A DNA stretch of 64,000 nt from Streptomyces sp. I05A-00742 (GTDB taxonomy: Bacteria; Actinomycetota; Actinomycetes; Streptomycetales; Streptomycetaceae): positions 22,871 through 86,870 of the forward strand of contig NZ_JABETO010000016.1 of NCBI RefSeq assembly GCF_013055795.1, in the 5' to 3' direction. This document shows, in pieces, positions 24,822 to 32,557 of this stretch; the stretch's first letter is position 1; each line of letters opens with the position of its first letter. The notes below the pieces were generated by a model that ran no database searches, had not been told where the DNA came from, and was given only the letters and a program-made list of their open reading frames with translations. Both the position numbers and the translations under genes were made by a program.

Positions 24822-25733
24822 GTGAGTACTGCATCGTCGCGGGAAGTACGCACCCCGGCCATCCCGCATCAGTCCGCCCGGCACCATCCGGGGGACGCGA
24901 CGGCTCTGGAGCCGGATGAGGGGACTGACCGACCGGAGCGGGCGGACCACATGGATCAGCAGCATCAGCAGCGGCAGCCGCAGGACCGCAGTGGCGCGCG
25001 GGCCCTGTTCACGCAGCTGCGGTCGCTTCCCGACGGCTCCCCCGAGCGGGCGGAGCTGCGCAACCACCTGGTGCGGATGCATCTGCCCCTGGTGGAGCAT
25101 CTGGCGCGGCGGTTCCGCAACCGCGGCGAGCCGCTCGACGACCTGACCCAGGTCGCCACCATCGGCCTGATCAAGTCCGTCGACCGTTTCGACCCGGACC
25201 GGGGGGTGGAGTTCTCCACCTACGCCACGCCCACGGTCGTCGGCGAGATCAAGCGGCACTTCCGTGACAAGGGCTGGGCCGTGCGGGTACCGCGCCGGCT
25301 CCAGGAGCTACGGCTGTCCCTGACCACCGCCACCGCGGAGCTCTCCCAGCGGCACGGCCGGGCGCCCACGGTCCACGAACTGGCCGAGCACCTCGGCATC
25401 TCCGAGGAGGAGGTGCTGGAAGGGCTGGAGTCGGCCAACGCCTACAGCACGCTCTCCCTGGACGTGCCGGACACGGACGACGAGTCGCCCGCCGTCGCCG
25501 ACACCCTCGGCGCGGAGGACGAGGCCCTGGAGGGCGTCGAGTACCGCGAGTCCCTCAAGCCCCTGCTGGAGGATCTGCCACCCCGCGAGAAGAAGATCCT
25601 TCTGCTGCGGTTCTTCGGCAATATGACCCAGTCGCAGATCGCCCAGGAGGTCGGCATCTCCCAGATGCACGTCTCCCGGCTGCTCGCCCGCACCCTCGCC
25701 CAGCTCCGCGAGCGCCTTCTCGTCGAGGAGTAG
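24822..25733 (+). CDS. sigH: SigB/SigF-family sigma factor (SigH-like)
   Basis: 303 residues. After a variable N-terminal extension of about 65 residues come region 2 (NHLVRMHLPLVEHLARRF and LDDLTQVATIGLIKSVDRFD), region 3 (GRAPTVHELAEHLGISEEEV) and region 4 (LPPREKKILLLRFFGNMTQSQIAQEVGISQMHVSRLLARTL). This is the general-stress sigma type. In S. coelicolor SigH the extra N-terminus gives several isoforms by alternative starts and cleavage; an in-frame ATG lies about 44 codons in. It probably controls osmotic stress and sporulation genes. Confidence 0.83.
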   Translation: MSTASSREVRTPAIPHQSARHHPGDATALEPDEGTDRPERADHMDQQHQQRQPQDRSGARALFTQLRSLPDGSPERAELRNHLVRMHLPLVEHLARRFRNRGEPLDDLTQVATIGLIKSVDRFDPDRGVEFSTYATPTVVGEIKRHFRDKGWAVRVPRRLQELRLSLTTATAELSQRHGRAPTVHELAEHLGISEEEVLEGLESANAYSTLSLDVPDTDDESPAVADTLGAEDEALEGVEYRESLKPLLEDLPPREKKILLLRFFGNMTQSQIAQEVGISQMHVSRLLARTLAQLRERLLVEE

Positions 25734-25808
25734 ACCCGGTACGTCCGCGGTGCGGAGCGGTCCGCCGTCCCGCACCGGACGCGGGCGCCCGCCCCCGGGA
25801 GCCCGCGG

Positions 25809-26294
25809 TCAGGACTCCCGCGGGCCGATACCCAGGGCCTCGGTCGCCGTCGGGTTCACGAGCAGCGCCAGCGTGACCACGGCGGCGAGCGCCAGCAGCA
25901 CGCCCGCGACGATCAGGGCGCCGCCCCCGCTGATCAGCGTCCAGGCGACAGGGAACGACACGAGCTGGGTGATGAGCGCCGGGCCCCGGCTCCACCGGCG
26001 GCGCAGCAGCAGCCCACGGGCCGCGGCCAGCGGCAGCAGAGCCAGGGCGATCATGGTCAGCCCGCCCGTGATCGCCTGTCGCGGGCTGTCCGGCTTCCCC
26101 AGCAGCCCCATGACCAGGATGTACAGCCCGCCGACCAGCAGGGCCAGCCCTTCCAGGCCGGCGATCGAGGCAGCGGCCGTCAGCCGTGCGGGCCGGGGGC
26201 CGGCCGGCTCGGGGACCTCGGGGGCCTTGCTCCCACCGCGCTCGGGGGAGGCGCTCTTACGGGCGGACTTCGGCGCGGACTGCTTGCTGCTCAC
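25809..26294 (-). CDS. small integral membrane protein, unknown function
   Basis: 161 residues. A basic, Ser/Lys/Pro-rich N-terminus of about 35 residues precedes four hydrophobic segments, starting at ASIAGLEGLALLVGGLYILV and ending at ALAAVVTLALLVNPTATEALG. The GTG at 26294 gives this product; the longer frame is not credible. It lies between sigH and the lipid-kinase gene on the opposite strand. I recognise no family name. Confidence 0.65.
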   Translation of the reverse strand: MSSKQSAPKSARKSASPERGGSKAPEVPEPAGPRPARLTAAASIAGLEGLALLVGGLYILVMGLLGKPDSPRQAITGGLTMIALALLPLAAARGLLLRRRWSRGPALITQLVSFPVAWTLISGGGALIVAGVLLALAAVVTLALLVNPTATEALGIGPRES

Positions 26295-26402
26295 CCCAGC
26301 AGGGTAGCCCCGCCCCGTTCCTTCCGGTCGCGCCCGGTCGGTCCGGCGACGTGACCGGCCGGGACGGTGAGGCCTGAGGTGGGTCGTGTACCGACAGGTA
26401 GG

Positions 26403-26408
26403 TAGGCT
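26403..26408 (+). promoter_or_regulatory. -10 element for a leaderless transcript
   Basis: TAGGCT lies exactly seven bases before the ATG at 26416, with no ribosome site between. The expected transcription start is the A of ATG. The same TAGGCT-N7-start layout occurs before the PdtaS-like gene. Confidence 0.65.
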
Positions 26409-26415
26409 GGCGCGC

Positions 26416-27384
26416 ATGCGTGCGCTTCTCGTGGTCAATCCGTCGGCCACCACTACCAGTGCCCGTACGCGCGATGTCCTGGTGCACGCCCTCGCCAGCG
26501 ACCTCAAGCTCGAGGTCGCCACCACCGAGTACCGGGGGCACGCCCGCGACCTGGCCCGGGCCGCCGCGGAGAGCGGCAACACCGAGCTGGTGGTCGCGCT
26601 GGGCGGGGACGGCACCGTCAACGAGGTCGTCAACGGGCTGCTGCACCGCGGCCCCGACCCGGAGGGTCTGCCGCGCCTGGCTGTGGTGCCCGGCGGCTCC
26701 ACCAATGTCTTCGCCCGCGCGCTGGGCCTGCCGAACGACGCCGTCGAGGCCACCGGCGCCCTGCTGGACGCACTGCGGGACGGCGACGAGCGCATCATCG
26801 GCCTCGGCCACGCGGCCGGCACCCCGGGCAGTACGGACGAGGGGGTGCCCGCCCGCTGGTTCACCTTCTGCGCGGGCTTCGGCTTCGACGCCGGGGTCGT
26901 GGGCCGGGTGGAGCAGCAGCGCGAGCGCGGCAAACGTTCGACGCATTCCCTGTACGTGCGACAGTTCATGCGTCAGTACCTCGGCGAATCGAACCGTCGG
27001 CACGGCACGATCACGCTCGAACGACCTGGCGAGGAGCCACTCGCGAATCTCGTCATGTCGATAATCTGCAACACCTCGCCGTGGACGTACTTCGGCAATC
27101 GGCCGATCTACGCGCTGCCCCGCGCGTCCTTCGACACCGCTCTTGACGTGCTGGGACTCACCAAGCTCTCGACCCTCACGGCCGGCCGGCACATCAGCCG
27201 ACTGCTGACGTCGTCACCGGAGCGCGGACCCGAGGGCAGACACGCTGTGTCACTCCATGACCAGACTTCCTTCACCTTGCATTCGCAGGCCCCTCTCCCG
27301 TTTCAGATGGACGGTGACCACCTGGGGCTGCGTAAGAGCGTGACGTTCACAGGCGTTCGCCGTGCACTGCGTGTGATTGTGTGA
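26416..27384 (+). CDS. diacylglycerol kinase-family lipid kinase
   Basis: 322 residues. MRALLVVNPSATTTSAR and the nucleotide loop VVALGGDGTVNEVVNGLL are the catalytic signature of DAGK/YegS kinases; VVPGGSTNVFARALGLP is the second conserved block. The enzyme transfers phosphate from ATP to a lipid such as diacylglycerol, at the membrane face. A leaderless start is supported by TAGGCT seven bases before the ATG. It sits between sigH and wblE, a conserved actinomycete neighbourhood. Confidence 0.9.
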   Translation: MRALLVVNPSATTTSARTRDVLVHALASDLKLEVATTEYRGHARDLARAAAESGNTELVVALGGDGTVNEVVNGLLHRGPDPEGLPRLAVVPGGSTNVFARALGLPNDAVEATGALLDALRDGDERIIGLGHAAGTPGSTDEGVPARWFTFCAGFGFDAGVVGRVEQQRERGKRSTHSLYVRQFMRQYLGESNRRHGTITLERPGEEPLANLVMSIICNTSPWTYFGNRPIYALPRASFDTALDVLGLTKLSTLTAGRHISRLLTSSPERGPEGRHAVSLHDQTSFTLHSQAPLPFQMDGDHLGLRKSVTFTGVRRALRVIV

Positions 27385-27704
27385 GTGTGAGGGCCTAAAG
27401 TCCTTCCACTCGAACGTTTAGCCTGGGTTCCACCCCCTGGAAGTACGGCTGTGACCTAGCTGACACCGAGGAATCAAAAAAAACTTTCCAGAAGGGGTTG
27501 TATCCGTCGCCGAGGTTTGCGAGTCTCTTCATGGCGATCGGGACGGCCGCTCATCTCGGCTTCCCGGATTGTCCGAACCCCCTCTCTCTTTCCTGGACCG
27601 CAGCCAGTCTCGACTGGATATCGGCCCTTCCCTTGCGGGGGGATTCGTGAAAGCGTTCACATTCACAAGCCACGTAGCCGCAATAACGAGGAGATGGAGC
27701 AGCC
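27385..27704 (+). promoter_or_regulatory. wblE upstream regulatory region
   Basis: A 320-base gene-free stretch with an A-rich run (27475-27484). It holds two neat palindromes, CCAGTC-TC-GACTGG (27604-27617) and GTGAAAGCGTTCAC (27647-27660), the second about 45 bases before the start codon. GGAAT at 27470 and GTT at 27497 resemble a sigma-R promoter but the spacer is 22, so I do not call it. Long leaders are usual for wbl genes. Confidence 0.5.
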
Positions 27705-27962
27705 ATGGACTGGCGTCACAACGCCGTTTGCCGCGAGGAAGACCCCGAGCTGTTCTTCCCCATCGGCAACACCGGTCCTGCGCTGCTGCAGATCGAGGAA
27801 GCCAAGGCCGTCTGCCGCCGCTGCCCCGTGATGGAGCAGTGCCTGCAGTGGGCGCTTGAGTCCGGCCAGGACTCCGGCGTCTGGGGTGGCCTCAGCGAGG
27901 ACGAGCGCCGTGCGATGAAGCGCCGCGCCGCCCGCAACCGGGCTCGCAACGCGACCGCCTGA
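27705..27962 (+). CDS. wblE: WhiB-like iron-sulfur regulator WblE
   Basis: 85 residues. Four cysteines, AVC9REEDPELFF and later CRRCPVMEQC, hold a [4Fe-4S] cluster; the GVWGG turn and the basic ERRAMKRRAARNRARN tail follow. Wbl proteins bind region 4 of the principal sigma factor and sense O2/NO. The ATG has GAGGAG upstream. A small size and its place beside the PdtaS-like kinase fit WblE (WhiB1 of mycobacteria). Confidence 0.92.
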   Translation: MDWRHNAVCREEDPELFFPIGNTGPALLQIEEAKAVCRRCPVMEQCLQWALESGQDSGVWGGLSEDERRAMKRRAARNRARNATA

Positions 27963-28045
27963 CGACGCCCCTCGGCCCCCGAGCCGCAGCGCGCAGTGCC
28001 CCTGACGTGACGGGGGCGCCCACCAGCACCGCACAGTGAAGCTTT

Positions 28046-28074
28046 GAGCCCCGGACCGCATCGGTCCGGGGCTC
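28046..28074. terminator. bidirectional hairpin between wblE and the kinase gene
   Basis: A perfect 13-bp stem, GAGCCCCGGACCG and its complement, closes a CAT loop. It separates two convergent genes. Confidence 0.88.
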
Positions 28075-28114
28075 AGTGCTGTGCCCGGGGGCGGGACGTG
28101 GACGGGCGGTACGG

Positions 28115-29593
28115 TCAGGACTTCCCCGCCCGGACGGGCAGGTCGAGCACGACCCGGGTGCCCTGCCCGGAAGCGGGCACCATGTCGAACCGGCCGCCGA
28201 GCTCGCCCTCGACCAGGGTGCGCACGATCTGGAGGCCGAGGTTGCCGGCCCGGTGCGGATCGAATCCCTCCGGGAGTCCCCGGCCGTCGTCCTGGACCGA
28301 GATCAGCAGCCGGGCGTCCGCGCGGGTTCCGCCGCGTACCGCGGTGACCTCGACCGTTCCCTGCTCCCCCGGGCCGAAGCCGTGCTCCAGGGCGTTCTGC
28401 AGCAGCTCGGTCAGGACCATGGACAGCGGCGTCGCCACCTCCGCGTCGAGCACGCCGAACCGCCCGGTCCGCCGGGTGCGGACCCGGCCCGGCGAGATCT
28501 CCGCGACCATGGCGAGCACCCGGTCGGCGATCTCGTCGAACTCCACCCGCTCGTCAAGGTTCTGCGAGAGCGTCTCGTGGACGATCGCGATGGAACCGAC
28601 TCGGCGCACCGCCTCCTCCAGCGCCTCACGGCCCTCCGCAGAACCGATGCGGCGGGCCTGGAGGCGCAGCAGGGCGGCGACGGTCTGGAGGTTGTTCTTC
28701 ACCCGGTGGTGGATCTCGCGGATGGTGGCGTCCTTGGTGATCAACTCCCGCTCGCGCCGACGCAATTCGGTGACGTCGCGCAGGAGGACCAGTGAACCGA
28801 TGTGTGTCCCCTTGGGTTTGAGCGGGATGACCCTCAGCTGGATGACGCCGCCGTTGGCCTCGACCTCGAACTCGCGGGGCGCCCAGCCGCTGGCGAGCTT
28901 CGCCAGGCCCTCGTCCACCGGACCGCGCGAGGGTGCCAACTGAGCGGTGGTCTCGCCCAGATGATGCCCGACGAGGTCGGCGGCGAGGCCGAGCCGGTGG
29001 TAGGCGGAGAGCGCGTTCGGGCTGGCGTACTGGACGATGCCGTCCGCGTCCAGCCGGACCAGGCCGTCGCCGGCGCGCGGCGAGGCGTCCATGTCGACTT
29101 GTTGCCCGGGGAAGGGGAACGTTCCGGCAGCGATCATCTGGGCGAGGTCGGAGGCGCTCTGGAGGTAGGTGAGCTCCAGCCGGCTCGGCGTCCGCACGGT
29201 GAGCAGGTTGGTGTTGCGGGCGATGACCCCCAGGACCCGGCCCTCACGGCGGACCGGGATGGACTCCACCCGGACCGGCACCTCCTCGCGCCACTCGGGG
29301 TCGCCCTCGCGCACGATCCGGCCCTCGTCGAGCGCCGCGTCGAGCATGGGGCGGCGCCCGCGCGGGACGAGGTGGCCGACCATGTCGTCCTGGTACGAGG
29401 TGGGGCCGGTGTTGGGGCGCATCTGGGCGACCGAGACGTAACGGGTGCCGTCGAGCGTGGGGATCCACAGGACGAGGTCGGCGAAGGAGAGGTCGGAGAG
29501 CAGCTGCCACTCCGAGACCAGCAGGTGGAGCCATTCGAGGTCCGAGCCGTCGAGGGCGGTGTGCTGGCGTACGAGGTCGTTCATGGAGGGCAC
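28115..29593 (-). CDS. pdtaS: PdtaS-like sensor histidine kinase (HisKA_2/HWE)
   Basis: 492 residues, cytosolic. An N-terminal GAF domain (about 1-150), a PAS domain (about 165-285, from LVRLDADGIVQYASPNALSAY) and a HisKA_2 dimerisation helix with the phospho-acceptor in EIHHRVKNNLQTVAALL are visible. The ATPase domain has ELLQNALEHGF and ISVQDDGRGLP. In mycobacteria PdtaS signals to the antiterminator PdtaR; the neighbouring wblE/whiB1 is conserved too. I take the GTG at 29593 because TAGGCT lies exactly seven bases before it; the ATG four codons later has no ribosome site. Confidence 0.88.
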   Translation of the reverse strand: MPSMNDLVRQHTALDGSDLEWLHLLVSEWQLLSDLSFADLVLWIPTLDGTRYVSVAQMRPNTGPTSYQDDMVGHLVPRGRRPMLDAALDEGRIVREGDPEWREEVPVRVESIPVRREGRVLGVIARNTNLLTVRTPSRLELTYLQSASDLAQMIAAGTFPFPGQQVDMDASPRAGDGLVRLDADGIVQYASPNALSAYHRLGLAADLVGHHLGETTAQLAPSRGPVDEGLAKLASGWAPREFEVEANGGVIQLRVIPLKPKGTHIGSLVLLRDVTELRRRERELITKDATIREIHHRVKNNLQTVAALLRLQARRIGSAEGREALEEAVRRVGSIAIVHETLSQNLDERVEFDEIADRVLAMVAEISPGRVRTRRTGRFGVLDAEVATPLSMVLTELLQNALEHGFGPGEQGTVEVTAVRGGTRADARLLISVQDDGRGLPEGFDPHRAGNLGLQIVRTLVEGELGGRFDMVPASGQGTRVVLDLPVRAGKS

Positions 29594-29600
29594 GGCTGTG

Positions 29601-29606
29601 AGCCTA
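29601..29606 (-). promoter_or_regulatory. -10 element for leaderless kinase transcript
   Basis: On the minus strand TAGGCT is followed by seven bases and the GTG start codon, which would be the first transcribed codon. No Shine-Dalgarno is present before either this GTG or the following ATG. Confidence 0.6.
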
Positions 29607-29989
29607 ATTCCTTTTCCGCGGCCGCGACCACGGTGGAGCCCCGACGGTACGAGGAGGCGTGATGTACGAAGGGTGGCGTCCGGCCCCTCGGGTGCGACAT
29701 CGTGGATTTCCCGCCGGGACACGCGGAGTTCCGGCGCGTGGGCATGGACAGGAGCGAATGGTCTAGTCCACAATGAACAGGTAAAGCTCCGCCCTCCCCG
29801 CACAGGAGGGCGGCACGAGGCCCGGCGCTCTCTGCCCTGACCGCGCCGCGGCCTCCGGTCGGCCGCTCCGGACACGGGGCCCGCACACCCCGTCGGGTCC
29901 GGACCGGTCGATATCAGCTCCGGGCTGCGGTGCCGGCGGGGTCGAGGGTCCCTGTCAGGCGCCGCGGCCCGTGGCGCACCCGGTCCCGG
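29607..29989. other. intergenic region with a dre-like site and a hairpin
   Basis: No gene is supported in about 380 bases. It contains TGGTCTAGTCCA (29759-29770), one base away from the DasR operator core, and a 9-bp hairpin CCGCCCTCC/GGAGGGCGG (29789-29813) with a 7-base loop. The rest shows nothing I can name. Confidence 0.5.
29759..29770. promoter_or_regulatory. dre-like DasR operator
   Basis: TGGTCTAGTCCA matches the dre core TGGTCTAGACCA at 11 of 12 positions. It lies about 165 bases upstream of the PdtaS-like kinase start. DasR itself is encoded 8 kb away in this window. Confidence 0.5.
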
Positions 29990-30616
29990 TCACCGGCGAA
30001 CCGTTTCGGCGGCCCGGGCTTCCGGCCAGACCCGGAGGGCCAACTCCGCCACCGCTTCGAGCTCTTCACGGCTCACGCCGTCGCGCGCCTGCTGGGACAT
30101 CCCCTGGATGGCGACGGCCGCGAACCGGGCGAGGGCGCGCGGATCGGCATCGTCGGGCAGCTCCCCGGCCGCCTTGTCGGCCTCGATGGCCCGCTCCATG
30201 GCCCGGACGTTCGCCTCGCGCTGTTCGCGCAGGGACGCCACCACGTCCGCCGACGCCTCGGTGGTGTTGGTGGCGGCCGAGATCACGAGGCAGCCGTGCG
30301 GCCGGCCGGGGGCGGTGTACTCGACGGCCGCCTCGCGCAGCATCCGCTCGATCCCCCGGCGCGCGGTCGGCTCCTCGGCGAGGGCGCGTCCGACGAAGGC
30401 TCCGTAGGTGTGGCCGTACTCCTCGACGGCCGCGGTGAACAGGGCTTTCTTGTCCCCGAACGCCGCGTAGAGACTGGGGGCCCCGATCCCCATGGTCCGG
30501 GTGAGGTCCGCGATGGACGTGGCCTCGTAGCCGTGCTCCCAGAAGGCCATGATCGCCTGCTCCAGGGCCGTGGCCCGGTCGAAGGAGCGGGGGCGTCCCC
30601 GCTGTTTGGTCGCCAT
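29990..30616 (-). CDS. TetR-family regulator
   Basis: 208 residues. The N-terminal HTH is ALEQAIMAFWEHGYEATSIADLTRTMGIGAPSLYAAFGDKKALFTAAVEEY (read in parts), close to the AcrR/YxaF branch; the ligand domain contains RPHGCLVISAATNT, typical of the group that controls oxidoreductases. It is divergent from a short-chain dehydrogenase that is probably its target. Confidence 0.88.
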   Translation of the reverse strand: MATKQRGRPRSFDRATALEQAIMAFWEHGYEATSIADLTRTMGIGAPSLYAAFGDKKALFTAAVEEYGHTYGAFVGRALAEEPTARRGIERMLREAAVEYTAPGRPHGCLVISAATNTTEASADVVASLREQREANVRAMERAIEADKAAGELPDDADPRALARFAAVAIQGMSQQARDGVSREELEAVAELALRVWPEARAAETVRR

Positions 30617-30700
30617 GCCGCAATTCTATAGCGCTCGCTCAAAAATCTCTGGTACTGTCTTTCTGTAACGATCCCTAGAGAAAGAAGGGGGGCGGCTCCC
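30617..30700. promoter_or_regulatory. divergent TetR/SDR promoter-operator
   Basis: An AT-rich gap with a 7-bp inverted repeat, TCTTTCT (30658-30664) and AGAAAGA (30679-30685), and a GC-rich element AGCGCTCGCT (30630-30639). One of these is probably the TetR operator. The SDR gene has AAAGAAGGGGGG as ribosome site. Confidence 0.45.
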
Positions 30701-31462
30701 ATGGGCGCGCTCACGGGCAGGACGGCACTGGTGACGGGCGGCAGCCGGGGCATCGGCAAGGCGATCTCGGAGCGGCTGGCGCGGGACGGCGCCCGGGTGG
30801 CGGTGCACTACGGCAGCGACGAGCGGGCCGCGGCGGAGACGGTCGCGGCGATCGAGTCCGCGGGCGGTTCGGCCTTCGCCGTCCAGGCGCGGCTGGGCGT
30901 GCCGGGCGACGCCGAAGCGCTGTGGACGGCCTACGACGCCCAGGCGGACGGGGTGGACATCCTGGTCAACAACGCCGGGATCAGCGGGGCACGCAAGCCG
31001 ATCGGGGAGACCACACCGGAGGAGTTCGACGAGGTCTTCGGCCTCAACACCAAGGCGCCGTTCTTCATCACCAAGCTGGGGCTTGAGCGGATGCCGGACG
31101 GCGGGCGCGTCGTCAACATCTCGACCGGCCTCTCCCGCCGGGCGGCCATGACCGAGCTCATCTCCTACGCGATGTCCAAGGGCGCCCTGGACGTCTTCAC
31201 CATGACCCTGGCCAAGGAGGTGGGCGCGCGCGGCATCACCGTCAACGCGGTGGCCCCGGGCGTCGTCGACACGGACATGAACGCGAGCTGGCTGAGGGGC
31301 GCGGAGAACGCGGCGACCTGGAAGGCGATGTCCGAGATCTCGGCGTTGCGGCGGGTGGGAACCCCGGAGGACATAGCGGACGTGGTGGGCTTCCTGGCCT
31401 CCCCCGAGGGCCGCTGGGTGACGGGGCAGTGGATCGACGCGACGGGCGGCACACTGCTGTAG
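30701..31462 (+). CDS. short-chain dehydrogenase/reductase
   Basis: 253 residues, classical SDR. The NAD(P) motif is VTGGSRGIGKAISERLA, then NNAGISG, a serine in NISTGLSRR, and the catalytic YAMSKGALDVF (YxxxK). The C-terminus RWVTGQWIDATGGTLL is typical of FabG-like enzymes. It reduces or oxidises an unknown carbonyl/alcohol. TetR control suggests a response to a small toxic molecule. Confidence 0.9.
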   Translation: MGALTGRTALVTGGSRGIGKAISERLARDGARVAVHYGSDERAAAETVAAIESAGGSAFAVQARLGVPGDAEALWTAYDAQADGVDILVNNAGISGARKPIGETTPEEFDEVFGLNTKAPFFITKLGLERMPDGGRVVNISTGLSRRAAMTELISYAMSKGALDVFTMTLAKEVGARGITVNAVAPGVVDTDMNASWLRGAENAATWKAMSEISALRRVGTPEDIADVVGFLASPEGRWVTGQWIDATGGTLL

Positions 31463-31500
31463 CGCGGGCGGCCTTCCCGCCGGGTCCACCTCTGTTAGAT

Positions 31501-31512
31501 TGGTCTATACCA
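31501..31512. promoter_or_regulatory. dre site of nagB
   Basis: TGGTCTATACCA is a near-perfect palindromic DasR operator 29 bases before the nagB start codon, in position to block transcription when GlcN-6-P or GlcNAc-6-P is absent. Confidence 0.8.
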
Positions 31513-31541
31513 CCCCAATCCCAAGATCGGCAGGCCCCAGC

Positions 31542-32324
31542 GTGGAAGTTGTCATCGTCCCGGACGCCAAGGCAGGCGGCGCTCTCATCGCGAAGGCCAT
31601 CGCCGCCCTGCTGAGCCGCAAGCCCGACGCTCTGCTCGGCGTTGCCACCGGCTCGACGCCGCTGCCCATCTACGACGCCCTGGCGGACATGGTCCGTACC
31701 GGTTCCCTGGACGCCTCGCGCGCCCGGATCTGCCAGCTGGACGAGTACGTCGGCCTTCCCGCCGACCACCCCGAGTCGTACCGCTCCACGGTGCTGCGCC
31801 AGGTCGTCGAGCCGCTCGGGCTGACCGAGTCCTCCTTCATGGGCCCCGACGGCACCGCCGAGGACGTCCAGGGGGCGTGCGACGCGTACGACCGCGCGCT
31901 GTCCGAGGCCGGCGGAGTGGACCTCCAGTTGCTCGGCATCGGTACCGACGGGCACATCGGCTTCAACGAGCCGTGCTCGTCCCTCGCCTCCCGCACCCGG
32001 ATCAAGACGCTGACGGAGCAGACCCGGCAGGACAACGCCCGGTTCTTCGACAGCATCGACGAGGTCCCCCACCACGTCATCACCCAGGGCATCGGCACCA
32101 TCCTGGAGGCCCGTCACCTGGTGCTGCTGGCCACCGGCGCGGGCAAGGCCGAGGCGGTGGCCCAGACCGTCGAGGGCCCGGTGTCCGCGGTGGTCCCGGC
32201 CTCGGCGCTCCAGCTGCACCGGCACGCGACCGTGGTCGTGGACGAGGCGGCGGCGTCCCGGCTCCGGCTGGCCGACTACTTCCGCGCGACGTACGCGGCG
32301 AAGCCGACCTGGCAGGGGCTGTAG
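31542..32324 (+). CDS. nagB: glucosamine-6-phosphate deaminase
   Basis: 260 residues, cytosolic. LLGVATGSTPLPIYDAL is the phosphate loop, CQLDEYVGLP and LLGIGTDGHIGFNEP contain the catalytic Asp/His, and the end matches NagB. It converts glucosamine-6-phosphate to fructose-6-phosphate and ammonia. GTG at 31542 (the weak GGCAGG upstream) gives the family length. The dre site shows that it belongs to the DasR regulon; the chitobiose hydrolase and transporter genes lie next to it, convergent. Confidence 0.95.
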   Translation: MEVVIVPDAKAGGALIAKAIAALLSRKPDALLGVATGSTPLPIYDALADMVRTGSLDASRARICQLDEYVGLPADHPESYRSTVLRQVVEPLGLTESSFMGPDGTAEDVQGACDAYDRALSEAGGVDLQLLGIGTDGHIGFNEPCSSLASRTRIKTLTEQTRQDNARFFDSIDEVPHHVITQGIGTILEARHLVLLATGAGKAEAVAQTVEGPVSAVVPASALQLHRHATVVVDEAAASRLRLADYFRATYAAKPTWQGL

Positions 32325-32557
32325 GGCGCGCCCAGGCCGCACTTACCGGGCGCCGGGGCACGGGAGGCGGTGAGCGGGGATCGGGGCCGAGGCCGGGGGC
32401 CGGGGGCCGAGCACTTCGGCCGCCCGACTCCAGCCCGTCCGGCGCTTGAGGACAACCGCGTGCAGCGTGGTTGCGAGGGGGCCGGGGGCCTGCCCCCGGG
32501 AAACGGTGAATGGGGTGCCTCCTCTGGGGGAGGGGCCGGGGCAAGCCCCCAATGGCG
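32325..32557. repeat. intergenic gap with a common Streptomyces repeat
   Basis: Between convergent nagB and dasD lies CAGCCCGTCCGGCGCTTGAGGAC (at about 32431-32453, read here in two parts as CAGCCCGTCCGGC and GCTTGAGGAC), which I recognise as a short element scattered through many Streptomyces genomes between genes. GC-rich inverted pieces such as GGGGGCC/GGCCCCC can act as terminator for both genes. No gene. Confidence 0.6.

Noticed and set aside
27470..27499. Sigma-R promoter before wblE
   Set aside because: GGAAT and GTT are 22 bases apart instead of 18-19.
27517..27859. Two plus-strand frames overlapping wblE
   Set aside because: They are alternative frames of the wblE leader and coding region.
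29445..29886. Frames on both strands upstream of the kinase
   Set aside because: No ribosome site and arginine/proline-rich composition; the region is intergenic or antisense.
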